Source: Chrysogorgia sp. JL179-B06 (taxonomy: Eukaryota > Cnidaria > Anthozoa > Scleralcyonacea > Chrysogorgiidae). From it: DNA of 64,000 nucleotides. Position numbers and translations under genes: made by a program. Under the pieces are notes generated by a model. That model worked only from the letters and a program-made list of their open reading frames with translations, searched no databases and was not told the DNA's origin. The stretch is from positions 2,008,001 through 2,072,000 of the forward strand of contig JAYKKM010000452.1 of the NCBI GenBank assembly GCA_035772405.1. The letters are read 5' to 3'. Of the stretch, positions 45,076 to 56,986 are shown in pieces. Within the stretch, counting starts at the first letter, position 1, and the number at the start of each line of letters is the position of its first letter.

Positions 45076-45674
45076 ATGTAGTTTAATATCGTAATCTAGA
45101 AAGGGAAACCGTCTGTCGTAGAATGCCTCCACATGCGTCGCTGGCTCTCGCGTTTCTTTCATTTCAATCTTTTATTTCATCAGAAATTACTTTATTAACG
45201 AATGATCGGTTCTACACTCATACATACAGCTGCGTGCACATTCATTGACGGTCAACACATAGTTGGGTTATATTAACTATGGTCAACATCACTTTACACG
45301 GTAACAAACACCGGATGTTTGTTTCTTTGGTTTGCGAACATTTCGAAAAGCGTCTTTGTAAATCGCTATTTTGATCTCCTTAGAAAGCCTATATTTAAAG
45401 AAGGATGTGCGTTTGCCCATAGGTTTGCCGAATTGTGGCAAAAACAATTGTGATCAAGTAAATTAGTTTTAAATAGTCTCAAATTACTTTTGTCAACGAA
45501 TATCCGTCTCAGTTACGCGAATCCCAAATTCGATGATTCTGACGCCTGGCATGAACCGTCGCGAAGAACGCTAACGATATGTTTGACAGTTTGGTTATGT
45601 AATGCTTGTTGATGAACGTTTAATTGGACGCAAGCTTGGACGCTTGTAGGCACTAGCCAACTTCCAACTTCCAA

Positions 45675-45785
45675 CCGTTCGAACGCCGCACACAAGCGTT
45701 CGAACGCTAGTAGATAGCCGTTCGAACGCCACTCGATAGCCGTTCGAACGGCGTTCGCTTGCCAGCTGTTCGAACGGCGTTCCCA
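45675..45785. repeat. CGTTCGAACG palindrome cluster 2, at start of duplication copy 1
   Basis: CCGTTCGAACG words separated by GCTAGTAGATAG, CCACTCGATAG and GCGTTCGCTTGCCAG. The segmental duplication begins inside this cluster. Confidence 0.85.
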
Positions 45786-46807
45786 TTTATCGCTTGCTTT
45801 GAATCAAAATGTGTTCGCTGAGAGCAGTCATGAGTTCAAGTGATTCCCTGACCGTGTAACCATATAAACAACCTCATTAATCAACCAATCACAGTATGAA
45901 CACATCCCGTCACATTTGCGAGCATAAATTACACACTTTCTCCCGGCGCGTCTTCTAATGATTCCCAGATGTTCTCAACAACGCCGACGACGTGGTCACC
46001 TGTCGTGGAAAATTGTCATTGAGAGGTAACATTCAACATCCAAGTTTAGTTTTTCATATAGTTTGTTTTCATCCATATCCTGCATTCGTTTTTAGAATGC
46101 AATCTAAGGTTTTAAAATCTCACGGTTATGAGCACAGGAACTTAGAAACTTGACGTTTCTAACAATGATTTATAGGCACGATTGTCATACTTGCGTATAT
46201 AATTGCATATTTGTACGCGGCACAATTCTTGTTTATGATTTGAAATATTTTGAAAAACGTCCTTAATGCTCTCCACAGTGAATCTCATATTTAGTTTGAC
46301 TAGCATAATGTATAGATAAGTTCCTGATGCGAAATCGAAGTAGCGACTACATGACATATAAATGTATCAAGATATTATCAAATTCCACATGCGGTCTCTG
46401 CACCAGCGCAATTCCGGTCGATGAAATGACAATTCTCATACATGCAATGCCTAGCCAACATCATCCGAACAGTGGACATCTCTTTCGCTCTCTTGTAGAT
46501 CGTCGGCACTGTGTATCATCCTAGTGTATCAACATCAGTAAAATCATCATTATTATATATTCATATACAGCCACGCAGTAAATATCACATAATCCAGACG
46601 AATATATAATTGTAATCTTCGCTCTCTATCTGAGTCGCGGTAGCTCAACGGGTATAGCTAGAACATTTAATCGCCGAACACAATGCTTTGAGGGCCAATA
46701 TTTTATATCAGTGTCAAATATTCAAGTGTTTACTCTCATTAAATAAAGTTGCTATGTTATGACTTATTGCTATAGTTGTTATAGACTTTTACATTCTTGA
46801 TGGTTTA

Positions 46808-47268
<461 letters not shown>

Positions 47269-47601
47269 GCGCAACGGAGGCAGAAAGCTTGTTCTGGTCA
47301 CGTGGATTTCCCAACAAAAGTGGGGAAAGCGTATGATTGACCAATTGTTAAATATTCGTGATTAGTGATAATTTACCCCAAAAGCGATGGCGTGTGTTTA
47401 TCTAGCATAGGTTAACGCGTCTGCGTAATAGCGCTGGATTCGTTGTTAACGAAACATCGCAACAAACAGCATTTTATACAGTTAATCAAGATTGGCTGCT
47501 TTGAAAAACGCTACTTCTGAGTCTTTATTTGGCTTTACACGACAGAAAAAGAAAACCAGATGTTATAACAACAAGCAGAGTAAACAACGAAGATTGTCTG
47601 T

Positions 47602-47847
47602 TTGACATTGATTGATATGTTTTGGAAAGTTTGTTGTAGCCTCGGAGGACCGACTCGCAGGCTAAGTTTGTTGCGGCAGACGTACTCAACCTGCATGGTT
47701 TCGGATTTGTTTGCAGCGCAGGCTAGTATCGATCTTGAAGCTTGTGAAAGTTTTGAACATGCTCTTGGCGTCGTTTGTGGCTTTTTTCAATGCCATTTTT
47801 TCAACGCCATGGATAATTATGAATTATCTTGCATACAGCTATTTTAA
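47602..47847 (+). CDS. Duplicated ORF, 81 codons, copy 1
   Basis: Open frame with a TTG first codon and an internal ATG at 47614 (MFWKVCCSLGGPTRRLS), ending CIQLF. The identical protein is read at 60379-60624. Conservation here only reflects the recent duplication. There are four Cys residues and no recognised domain, promoter or splice signals. It may be an exon or a chance frame. Confidence 0.2.
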   Translation: MTLIDMFWKVCCSLGGPTRRLSLLRQTYSTCMVSDLFAAQASIDLEACESFEHALGVVCGFFQCHFFNAMDNYELSCIQLF

Positions 47848-48513
47848 TTATTTCAAAAATCCACATGCAATAATTGTGCATTGAATGCACGAATCTCCGG
47901 ATGTCGGCAAGTCCAATGTTACACGTAGTAGGCCTGTCCTCAATCTCGCATTAAGTGTTAAATCTCAGTAGGTGTTCTGCTAGAAATCTGTTAATTATTT
48001 TGTTATTTATCAAGTCTCTTGCTGTATTTCTGTTATGTGATATCTTATATCGACGGGTAAGATTAATATGAATTGACAGAAATGGAAAAATAACGCGGGA
48101 AAGTGCAGCTGATCATGAAAACAGGATATGTAACGAAAATTCATTTAGCTGGCAAACATATTGGCGTCGCCGTCGCGTAGCGCCACAATTTATACAAACG
48201 CCTTATGAATATTACTAGACGTATTCTTTAACATTTACTGATTAAGAAAAGATGACACATCTTCATAACCTGCTAGCAAAAGATGAAACATCTTTCTGAA
48301 AACATCTTTCAAAAAATAATAAAAAACCATAACGATGCGCCGACAATTTCAAAAATTAGAGAATAAAACATAATCAAAACTTTTATTCTCGACTTTTTGA
48401 AATTGTCGGCAGGTTATGGTATTTTACCACACGTAATTTTATCGCACGTGTGGTAAAATTGATATGAAAGTCATGCATTGTCCAAAAAATGTTGTTTTTT
48501 TCCAAATCATGAC

Positions 48514-48517
48514 GTAC
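48514..48517. repeat. Target-site duplication GTAC, left
   Basis: GTAC precedes the element at 48518 and recurs at 51381-51384. The empty site in copy 2 has one GTAC at 61286-61289. Confidence 0.9.
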
Positions 48518-48540
48518 AGTACTGCCTAGAAATAACCTAA

Positions 48541-48655
48541 CACTGCGGTTGCGGTCATTTAGCGGTGAGGTTGCGGTGGATTAGCGGTGAGGTTGCGGTG
48601 GATTGGCGGTCAATTGGCGGTGAGGTTGCGGTGGATTAGCGGTGAGGTTGCGGTC
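48541..48655. repeat. Left subterminal GCGGT repeats
   Basis: Four to five copies of a ~21-bp unit GCGGTGAGGTTGCGGTGGAT, with GGCGGT variants. Confidence 0.85.
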
Positions 48656-49649
48656 AACAAAACCAACCGCATGAGAAAAACTACGTCGACTAAACACTTC
48701 GGGTTCCGACCTTGTCCGACTATTCAGTAACGCGCGTGTGTCAATAACAGTACTATGACAGTATGCCGTACCATCCAAAATCAAATATTACTCTCGGTGT
48801 AAAAGTAGAGTGCTGTGTAAACAGCGGACTTTTGAATTGAAACCAACCAGTGAGTTTGTGATTATTATGAATGAATGAATAGTTTTCGCGTGGGCTACAA
48901 TCTCCTTGAAAGATTTTGCGTTCAAGGCACAGTGATCGGCGTTTGGTTTGGAGTTGTAGTTTGTGGCAAATGGCACCACCAATGTCCAAAATCACGATCT
49001 GTCGGTTTCAGTTTACTTTCAGACGATTAGAAGTTCCGCATTGTGTCATTCTTTTCTCGGCCGTGATCAGTTTTAGATTTGGAACTATGCATATAAATGT
49101 CGAATGCCAACGAACTTCCGAACGCGCGTTTAAAACCCCGTGACGTTTGGAACGGAGAGTGAACCGGTCGGTTTAAGTCAGTTCGCTACACACATAAACG
49201 GAAAGTGGAATATATATCACCGAAAGCGCGTTGGCGATTCCGATGAACGGCATCTTTGAGTCACACTTATTATGTATTATTATTATATATTAGCAGCTAT
49301 TTCAACAAAACCGCGTTAAAATTAGCTTGGCAAAAGACTAGTATTTGAATAGGTATTGTTCGAGAGCATTAATGGCAGCGCACATTGACGATGAACGGCA
49401 TCTCTCTGAGTCATCGCTCCGATTCCATGTAAGATTATAACGCTCTTGCACTGTCATTATTTGAGGTGATCTGTTTAGTAAATAAGTATTAAACAAAGCA
49501 AGTTGATTGTTTTTTAATAAATCAGAGTTGTAGCGAACTGACTTAATGTATGTAGCGAACTGACTTTATGTGTGGCGAACTGACTAATTTATGTGTGTGC
49601 TGAGGCATACAGTATAATTACTCTGATCTAGGACTCCCCTAACAAAAAA

Positions 49650-49770
49650 AGTCTATAGGCTTGCCTATAGGCATGTCTATAGGCAACCTATAGGATCCTA
49701 TAGGAAACCTATAGGCTTCTATAGGCAATTCGAACATTTTCTATAGGCGACCTATGATGAAACCTATTAG
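49650..49770. repeat. CCTATAGG palindrome cluster
   Basis: GCCTATAGGC, CTATAGGCAACCTATAGGAT and similar words, echoing the 22-bp array at 6725-7045. Confidence 0.8.
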
Positions 49771-51234
49771 CCTATAGCGCTCGCGGAAATGTCAGTATTT
49801 CGTTGCCATTTGGCAGTTCATCATCTTCTCACTTTACTGTCGGTTCAGTTTTCTTTTAAACGCGTGCTTAGGATGTTCCGGAGTAACTTCACACAGCAAA
49901 AAATCTGAAACTATATTGTTATTAAAATCGACTTTAGCGGTTTGGCCCCATTTGCCACAACCTATTAAACTATCACAAACAACCAAACGCTTGAAGGACA
50001 TTTTAGCCCACGCGAAAATTGCTTCATTGTTAAACATGATAATCACAATTCCCCCGTTTGTCAATGCACTATACTATATGCACACCATTCGCTTTTTTTT
50101 ATTCGAAATACTGTGCCAGTGTCAAATCCACCGGAATTTGATTATTATTCTGTTCGCGCGAGGTGTCACACCGTTCTTCAGTCATAGCACTACATGTATA
50201 ATATCATAAAAGAATGCTAAGATTTCCGTAAAGAAGGTACCCAAGGAAAACGAAAGCGGGGACGTTCAAAGCATCGCCTGAAGGTATTAAAGTTTTAATA
50301 ATTACTATTGATTAATTGTAGAATTTTAAATCGCTTAGTAGCGTGTATATAAATCCTCCTGTTGATATGCTTATAAATTGAGATGGCCGGCTGTCGATAA
50401 CTGAAATACGAACCAAATACGAATGTAAACAAAAAGCCGCTTTAACGAGAGTAATATATTGACCAGCGCGCTGCGCTTAGGTGATTTATTCGTTACAAGA
50501 ATATTTGTTATGCCTTGCGATAATATTTTGATATTAATATTAATCAGCATGGTTGAACCTAATGTTCGGCACTCGAGAAGTTAGTCGACGTTTGAAACGG
50601 GTCATTATTCAGTTTGCTAGTGATATTTCCCGCAGTGATAATGCACGTGCATATTGTTCGATTTCCTCGAACGCGTCTTTTACCGCTAATTATTTTCGCC
50701 TCTTTATTTTGTTTGGCTCTCGAACGAACTGGCAATAACGCGAATTTTCATGCCTCCAACCAAGCTGCTCGCGTCTGACTCGACGAATTGTTGATTGTGA
50801 GACATCAACGGTGCATTCATCCACTAGTTTGCCGATATTTATTTTCAGCAGATGTTAATTCGTCATTCGCTTTCATTGTTTCCTCGATGAACTACAAGTT
50901 TTCCTTTTTCAAAAGCGGTTTTCTTCAACTACGTGGCGCATCTCATAGATTCCCACCATTTCGTCGATACCGAGAAAGATATAAAATTTAAAGCCGATTC
51001 AAGGATGTTCGCGATTTTTGTGATCGGAACTGATGAAGACCAAAGCGAAACATTTAGTTCCCTGGCGTATTGCGATAATTTCTCCATTATTTACGAAACG
51101 ATGGAGTGAACCTTATGGTATGACGCGGTTTTCTCAAATTGCCAAAGGACGCCAAACTTCGGAAAAAGCTACTCGTTCCGGAACGTGTCGTATAATTTCC
51201 GATGTGCGAACCGCGCTTGTTTGCGGAAGGTTCA

Positions 51235-51360
51235 ACCTAGGTTAGACCGAGGTGAGACCGAGGTGAGACCTAGGTGCCACCTAGGATCAACCGTGGTGAG
51301 ACCTAGGTTGACACTAAGTTGCACCGAGGTTCAACCTAGGTTCGACCTAGGTTTTCGTTA
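51235..51360. repeat. Right subterminal CCTAGGT/ACCGAGG repeats
   Basis: About ten short units such as ACCTAGGTTCGACCTAGG and GAGACCGAGGTGAGACC, next to the right inverted repeat. Confidence 0.85.
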
Positions 51361-51889
51361 GGTTACTTCTAGGCAGTACTGTACTTGTCGCCTTATCTTG
51401 TTCTTACTTGGCTGATATATCACTAAACTCAAGATGACGCTTTTTATGTTTCAAAACCATACTTTGTGAGCGCATATTCATGATCCTATTTTTGGTCAGT
51501 AAAATACATTGACGGTCCTTTTTCTGGCGTTTTCTAATAATCGCCATTCTGAACCTAATGTCAGGCAGCATGAGTGCTAGCCTGAAAACTCATTCCCTAT
51601 AAAACGCGTACGCGATCGTGAAGATTTACTTTCTCTTTACTTTCTAAGATTTACAACTGCTCGCTCGCTTATACTGTCAGTTCTTTTATACACGAAAATA
51701 CATATTTCATATATGCCAATCTGAATATATTTTCAGTGACACCTGAGAGCCTTTAAACTGTCTATAAAGCTTATAATTTTTAAGTAGCCCAAACTATTTA
51801 ATTTTTGGGTGCAGTATCTGCACTGAACAGTGGGAAAGTCTACTTATTTCTATCACCGCACTCTTAAAAACGTGTGCACACCATTTTAA

Positions 51890-52340
51890 CCAAAACACAC
51901 CCTAATATGTAATTAAACACACTAGTATGTGTCACGAAATACACCTGATGTGTTTTAAAACGTACCTTGGTGCAGTGTAAGTATATTATGCAGATTGGAA
52001 TAACACTGGAATTATGACAGTGTGTGCAACAAACCTTTTAGGCCTGTAACACACCTTCTGCAAGCAAACACACCTTAGTGGCGCCAAAACACACCTTTTG
52101 ATAGAGGCACACCTTGGAGTGTAAAACACACATTGGTGTGTCAAAAACACAACTGCAGGTGTGCTTAAAAACACACATTTTGGTCAAACACACCTTACAG
52201 GAAAAACACACATTGCGTGTTATAAAACACACATTCTGCATTCTATAGCCGAAAACAAATATAGAGTGGTATTACACACCTGGTGTGTTTAGAGAACACA
52301 CAAAGGTGTGTAATTATCAAGGATATGTGTTGGTCACACT
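51890..52340. repeat. AACACACCTT-rich irregular repeat, copy 1
   Basis: Many AACACACCTT, ACACACAT and GGTGTGT words at 10-40 bp spacing, sometimes in inverted pairs. Copy 2 is at 61797-62245. Confidence 0.75.
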
Positions 52341-52628
52341 CACAACACAGCTTGGAAGTAAAACACACCTTCTTGTTAAAGCATATCTTTATGCTGAACA
52401 ACACATCAGGAGTCGTTGTATAAGCCTGGTTGATGCATGGTATAGAGGAACATTTTACGAGTTGTGCAAGTATAATCTTGAAGCCAAACCTGGAACATTT
52501 GCGAAAATGCAACTATAGCCGGGCCTTTCGACTGGAAATTCATTGAACCGTGATCTTTATCATGCTATACGGCGGATAACTCGTTATCCGGTTGATTAAT
52601 TAATAATAAAATATTTTCTATCTGACCT

Positions 52629-52692
52629 ATATATCCGTTGGATAGGACTTTATCCGTTGGATAGGACTTTATCCGTTGGATAGGACTTTAAT
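52629..52692. repeat. Triplicate ~20-bp repeat
   Basis: ATCCGTTGGATAGGACTTT occurs three times in a row; the same array is at 62538-62598. Confidence 0.9.
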
Positions 52693-53302
52693 ATTCATCG
52701 CATAAGTTTAATATACCCAAACAAAGATAATAAATTAGGAAACAGTATTGAAAAGTAAAGAGAAAGAGTTTAGCTAGAGAACAGAACAGAAGTTGGAGTT
52801 TGTTAATATCGAAGTTAAAGTTAACCTTACTCGTATTGTCATTATTACACGAGCTAATCTTCCCTCAGCGACCAAGATCCCGCCAAATCGAGGCCTTGTA
52901 GCATTAGTGGAGGAAGCGGGCATAACAGACGAGAACGCTTCAACATTTTATTGCGGATAGGTGGCACACGTGGCCATGCTCCGGGTAGTACTGGCTCCTT
53001 CTGGTAACGTATGGTGTTAACGCTTGGTTTCTACGCAGGTTGAGGTACCTGATTGTTACTTTTCTTCTGCTGGGTTACGAAATCGGTACATCTGTCGTAT
53101 CAGTTATTTAGTAACTTTTCTCTCGTTGTATTGCTGTAACTTGTTATACATGTACTTCCTCAGTAAGCACATTTTTTTCCTTTCCTTTTTCGTTAGCCTT
53201 CGTTATTCTCGTTTACAGTGAGCTTGTTGTTTAGAATTCGACGTATTCATAGCTGTGCTCGTGAGTTCGTTTGACATTTTTTTGTCACCATGTCATTTTA
53301 GA

Positions 53303-53505
53303 GGCAGCTCATGCACTCGCTGCAGCCGCAGCCGTTTTCTTGCGAAATTTGCACCAGGGTTAGATAACGCTGTCGACGCACCCGTTGGCTGTTCATCCAT
53401 GAGTTTAACTGACCAAACCATGACCGACAAATTGTCAGAATTGTTAGAGGCCGTGTATATTGCAATAAAAAATGGTCCTGAGACAATTTTCTTGAGAGTG
53501 CTGAG
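53303..53505 (+). CDS. Exon-like frame, copy 1
   Basis: After a possible acceptor (CATTTTAG at 53302) a frame of ~67 codons is open, with SLTDQTMTDKLSELLEAVYI and AIKNGPETIFLRVLR, to a GTTGGT donor-like site. The copy at 63209-63412 has the same frame with three or four substitutions. It could be an exon of a duplicated gene; no family is recognised. Confidence 0.3.
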
Positions 53506-53754
53506 GTTGGTCATATCAATTTTATCAAACTCGTCCAGTTACCAACTCAACGACACTCATAACTGGCCGCGATGAGCCAGACAATGACTTAAGGTAACTT
53601 GAACACGAGTTCTACCTTATTACATCCAAGTCTTTCTACGGGAAGGCTAACACAACTTGATTGCCTTTTTAAGTAATTTTGAACGCTACGTAAATTTTTG
53701 TGGGTGGGAGAGATATGTCCAGCATAGGCATTGGATAGCAGCTGCTTTAGGTTG

Positions 53755-54440
53755 GTTTCCAGTTGTTGCAGGTGGTTTGCTATTCTGACTATTTGATGCC
53801 TACCACCTGTGTCAGATTGTAGCAAGTGGTAGACTGGTCCATGGGGTTTTAGTGTATGGGCTTGTAAGTGGTGTAAATGGTGCAATTGGTAGCAGGTGCT
53901 AGCAGCTGCTTATCACCTGTGTTAGGTGGTTGCAAATGGTAGACTGGTCCATGGGGTCATAGTGTATGGACTTGTAAGTGGGGTAAATGGTGCAATCGGT
54001 AGCAGGTGCTAGCAGTTGCTAGCAGCTGCTGACCACCTGTGTCATGTGGTTGCAAGTGGTAGACAGGTCCATGGTGTCTTAGTGTATGGGCTTGTAAGTG
54101 GTGTAAATGGTGCAATTGGTAGTAGGTGCTAGCAGCTGCTTACCACCTGCGTCAGGTGGTTGCAAGTGGTAGACTGGTCCATGGGGTTTTAGTGTATGGG
54201 CTTGTAAGTGGTGTAAATGGTGCAATTGACAGCAGGTGCTAGCAGCTGCTTACCGCCGGTGTCAGGTGGTTGCAGGTGGTAGACTGGTCCATGGGGTCTT
54301 ATTGTAAGTGGTGTAAATGGTTCAATTGGTAGCAGGTACTAGCAGCTGCTTACCACATGTGTCAGGTGGTAGCAGATGGTAGACTGGTCTAAGCGGTCTT
54401 AGAGTATGGCGTTTTAAGTGTTGTAAATGGTGTAGGTGGT
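53755..54440. repeat. ~110-bp minisatellite, copy 1
   Basis: Six units with GTAAGTGGTGTAAATGGTGC, AGCAGGTGCTAGCAGCTGCT, ACCACCTGTGTCAGGTGGTT and GACTGGTCCATGG. The starts of the GACTGGTCC word are 100-120 bp apart. Copy 2 begins at about 63660. Confidence 0.92.
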
Positions 54441-54493
54441 ATAGTGGTGCGTAGTAAAATTATAGTCCTGGAACGAATCCAGTATTGTTAAAC

Positions 54494-55023
54494 ATGGCGT
54501 CCTTAAGCGATAGCATGAAATATATTTTTAGATGTTTTTTTGTTTATCAGTTGTTGGGCGCTGCGTATTTTAATGTTAATTCATTTTGTAAATTTATTTG
54601 TAAATTTATATTCGGAGAGCTAATTGAAGAAAAAGACGTGCAACGGTTTGTTTTGGAAAGCAAGAACTTCGAGTATACATGTATGGAAAACAGTTGCCGT
54701 CGTTTGAGAAATTCGATAGCCCTTGTTTAAACTCAGATTTCCCGATCTCTGCCATTTTGGTAAACTTGTATACCATGCCGTTCGTGGGACTTACGTCGGT
54801 TGTCGGTTTGACAAAGCAATGCGGGCAAAGTGTATATGAGCATTATGGGTTTTACAGTGAAGGAAGTGCGCGGATGTATGATGAAACGTTTTCTAAGAAG
54901 GAGTTTCTTCTTAGTACTGAAGACACTGCGATAGACATACATATCCTAAAATACTACAAACAAGAATTTGTTCTGGCGGCGTTACCATTTAAGACAAAGA
55001 CAGCAGTATACAACACGTATTAA
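54494..55023 (+). pseudogene. Protein-like gene between the duplication copies, one frameshift
   Basis: The ATG at 54494 (MASLSDSMKYIFRCFFVYQL) opens a frame with an early hydrophobic stretch. Near 54680 the frame slips by one base and continues to a TAA at 55021 with SFEKFDSPCLNSDFPISAIL and the well-formed end STEDTAIDIHILKYYKQEF. Together ~175 residues with no intron. The motif order looks like a real protein family, but none is recognised. It lies in the unique spacer between the two duplication copies. Confidence 0.4.
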
Positions 55024-56448
55024 CATTAGCGCGATCCTTTACGGATCGAAACATGAGTGAAAATATTGGCAGCATGTATTTGCTTATACCTAGACAAGTT
55101 CGTTTGGAAAAATGGTGCAGTCAATATCGGTTTGATAACATTCTTGCAAGTCTTTCTCAATTTGATACAGCTTATTTTGTGAACGTGCCATGCCTTCGAG
55201 GTTGTTCGGTTTATGCTTTTTAGTAACGCAGCAGCAAAGGACAAAGTGTTTGCCTCAAAAGAAATAGCGGAATGGGTTGATGTTGATGACGCACGTTTCC
55301 TTAATACATGAAACACGATGCTTAGCATATTAGCAATGGTTCGAATGCTAGTAGATAGCCGTTCGAACGCCACTCGCTAGCCGTTCGAACGGCGTTCGCT
55401 TGCTAGCCGTTCGAACGGCGTTCCCATTTATCGCTTGCTTTGAATAAAAATGTGTTCGCTGAGAGCAGTCGTGAGTTCAAGTGATTCCCTGACCGTGTAA
55501 CCATAGAAACAACCTCATCAATCAACCAATCACAGTAAAGTATCTATGAACACATCCCGTCACACTTTGCGAGTATAAATTACACACTTTCTCCCGGCGC
55601 GTCTTCTATAATGATTCCCAGATGTTCTCAACAACGCCGACAACGTGGTCACCTGTCGTGGAAAATTGTCATTGAGAGGTAACATTCAACATCCAAGTTT
55701 AGTTTTTCATATAGTTTGTTTTCATCCATATCCTGCATTCCTTTTTAGAATGCAATCTAAGGTTTTAAAATCTCACGGTTATGAGCACAGGAACTTAGAA
55801 ACTTGACGTTTCTAACAATGATTTATAGGCACGATTGTCATACTTGCGTATATAATTGCATATTTGTACGCGGCACAATTCTTGTTTATGATTTGAAATA
55901 TTTTGAAAAACGTCCTTAATGCTCTCCACAGTGAATCTCATATTTAGTTTGACTAGCATAATGTATAGATAAGTTCCTGATGCGAAATCGAAGTAGCGAC
56001 TACACATAAATTCATCAAGATATTATCAAATTCCACATGCGGTCTCTGCACCAGCGCAATTCCGGTCGATGAAATGACAATTCTCATACATGCAATGCCT
56101 AGCCAACATCATCCGAACAGTGGACATCTCTTTCGCTCTCTTGTAGATCGTCGGCACTGTGTATGATCCTAGTGTATCAACATCAGTAAAATCATCATTA
56201 TTATATATTCATATACAGCCACGCAGCAAATATCACATAATCCAGACGAATATATAATTGTAATCTTCGCTCTCTATCTGAGTCGCGGTACCTCAACGGG
56301 TATAGCTAGAACATTTAATCGCCGAACACAATGCTTTGAGGGCCAATATTTTATATCAGTGTCAATATTCAAGTGTTTACTCTCATTAAATAAAGTTGCT
56401 ATGTTATGACTTATTGCTATAGTTGTTATAGACTTTTACATTCTTGAT

Positions 56449-56568
<120 letters not shown>

Positions 56569-56650
56569 TAGAGTGCTGCGTAGACAGTGTTTTGAATATA
56601 TAGCAAAGTGAAAAGGTGGTAAACTGCCAAGAATTTAGTGACGAGATACT

Positions 56651-56677
56651 GACGTTTCGAGCGGAGCCCTTCATCAG
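56651..56677 (-). ncRNA. Hammerhead-ribozyme-like motif, minus copy
   Basis: On minus: CTGATGA, stem II AGGGCTCCGCTC (GGGC pairs with GCTC), then GAAAC and GTC. Penelope-like elements are known to carry such motifs in their terminal repeats. Stems I and III were not modelled. Confidence 0.6.
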
Positions 56678-56986
56678 AGTAAGACGAGATGAAATAAAAT
56701 AAATAGGGCTTATATAATGTCAAAAGGGTGTCACAGGTAGAAAGTAGCCAATCAAATGCACGGGAAATAAACTAACTAATAATTAATGAGATGGGAAAAG
56801 TTAAATCATTTGCTATTTTTAAAGTCGATCAATAAGCAGACTGAGGGGGTGGGAAAAATGACAGGTCCAATATTCAAGGGGATTAGGCGATAATAATAGA
56901 AGCAAAGACTTGAAAAGCAATGAAAGTGCATAAGCTAATAATAAAAAGTTCCAAGCAAACTAAAATAATAAAAAACTTTTAGGAAG

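Larger units (their letters stand above)
48518..51380. mobile_element. Non-autonomous DNA transposon, 2,863 bp, 4-bp GTAC duplication
   Basis: The borders are proven by the empty site in the second duplication copy. The termini are inverted repeats AGTACTGCCTAGAA(A/G)TAACC, ~25 bp with one mismatch. The left subterminal region (48541-48655) has GCGGT-rich direct repeats (GGTGAGGTTGCGGTGGATTA). The right one (51235-51360) has a different array of ACCTAGGT and ACCGAGGT words. Inside are a CCTATAGG cluster (49650-49770), a smaller inverted pair sharing CAGTTCGCTAC (49177-49590), and an inverted pair of ~95 bp (48890-48985 with 49930-50020). No transposase is readable. The superfamily is uncertain; several have 4-bp duplications. 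Confidence 0.9.

Noticed and set aside
46630..46700. tRNA-like sequence with TAGCTCAACGGG resembling an A box (also near 56285)
   Set aside because: No B box (GGTTCGANTCC) and no cloverleaf could be drawn; at most a fragment of a tRNA-derived SINE.
48753..50991. Several 60-97-codon frames within the 2.86-kb transposon
   Set aside because: Overlapping frames on both strands, no transposase motif; two of them arise only from an internal inverted repeat.
53755..54440. CRISPR array or gene family
   Set aside because: The ~110-bp units are contiguous minisatellite repeats with no spacers and no conserved frame.
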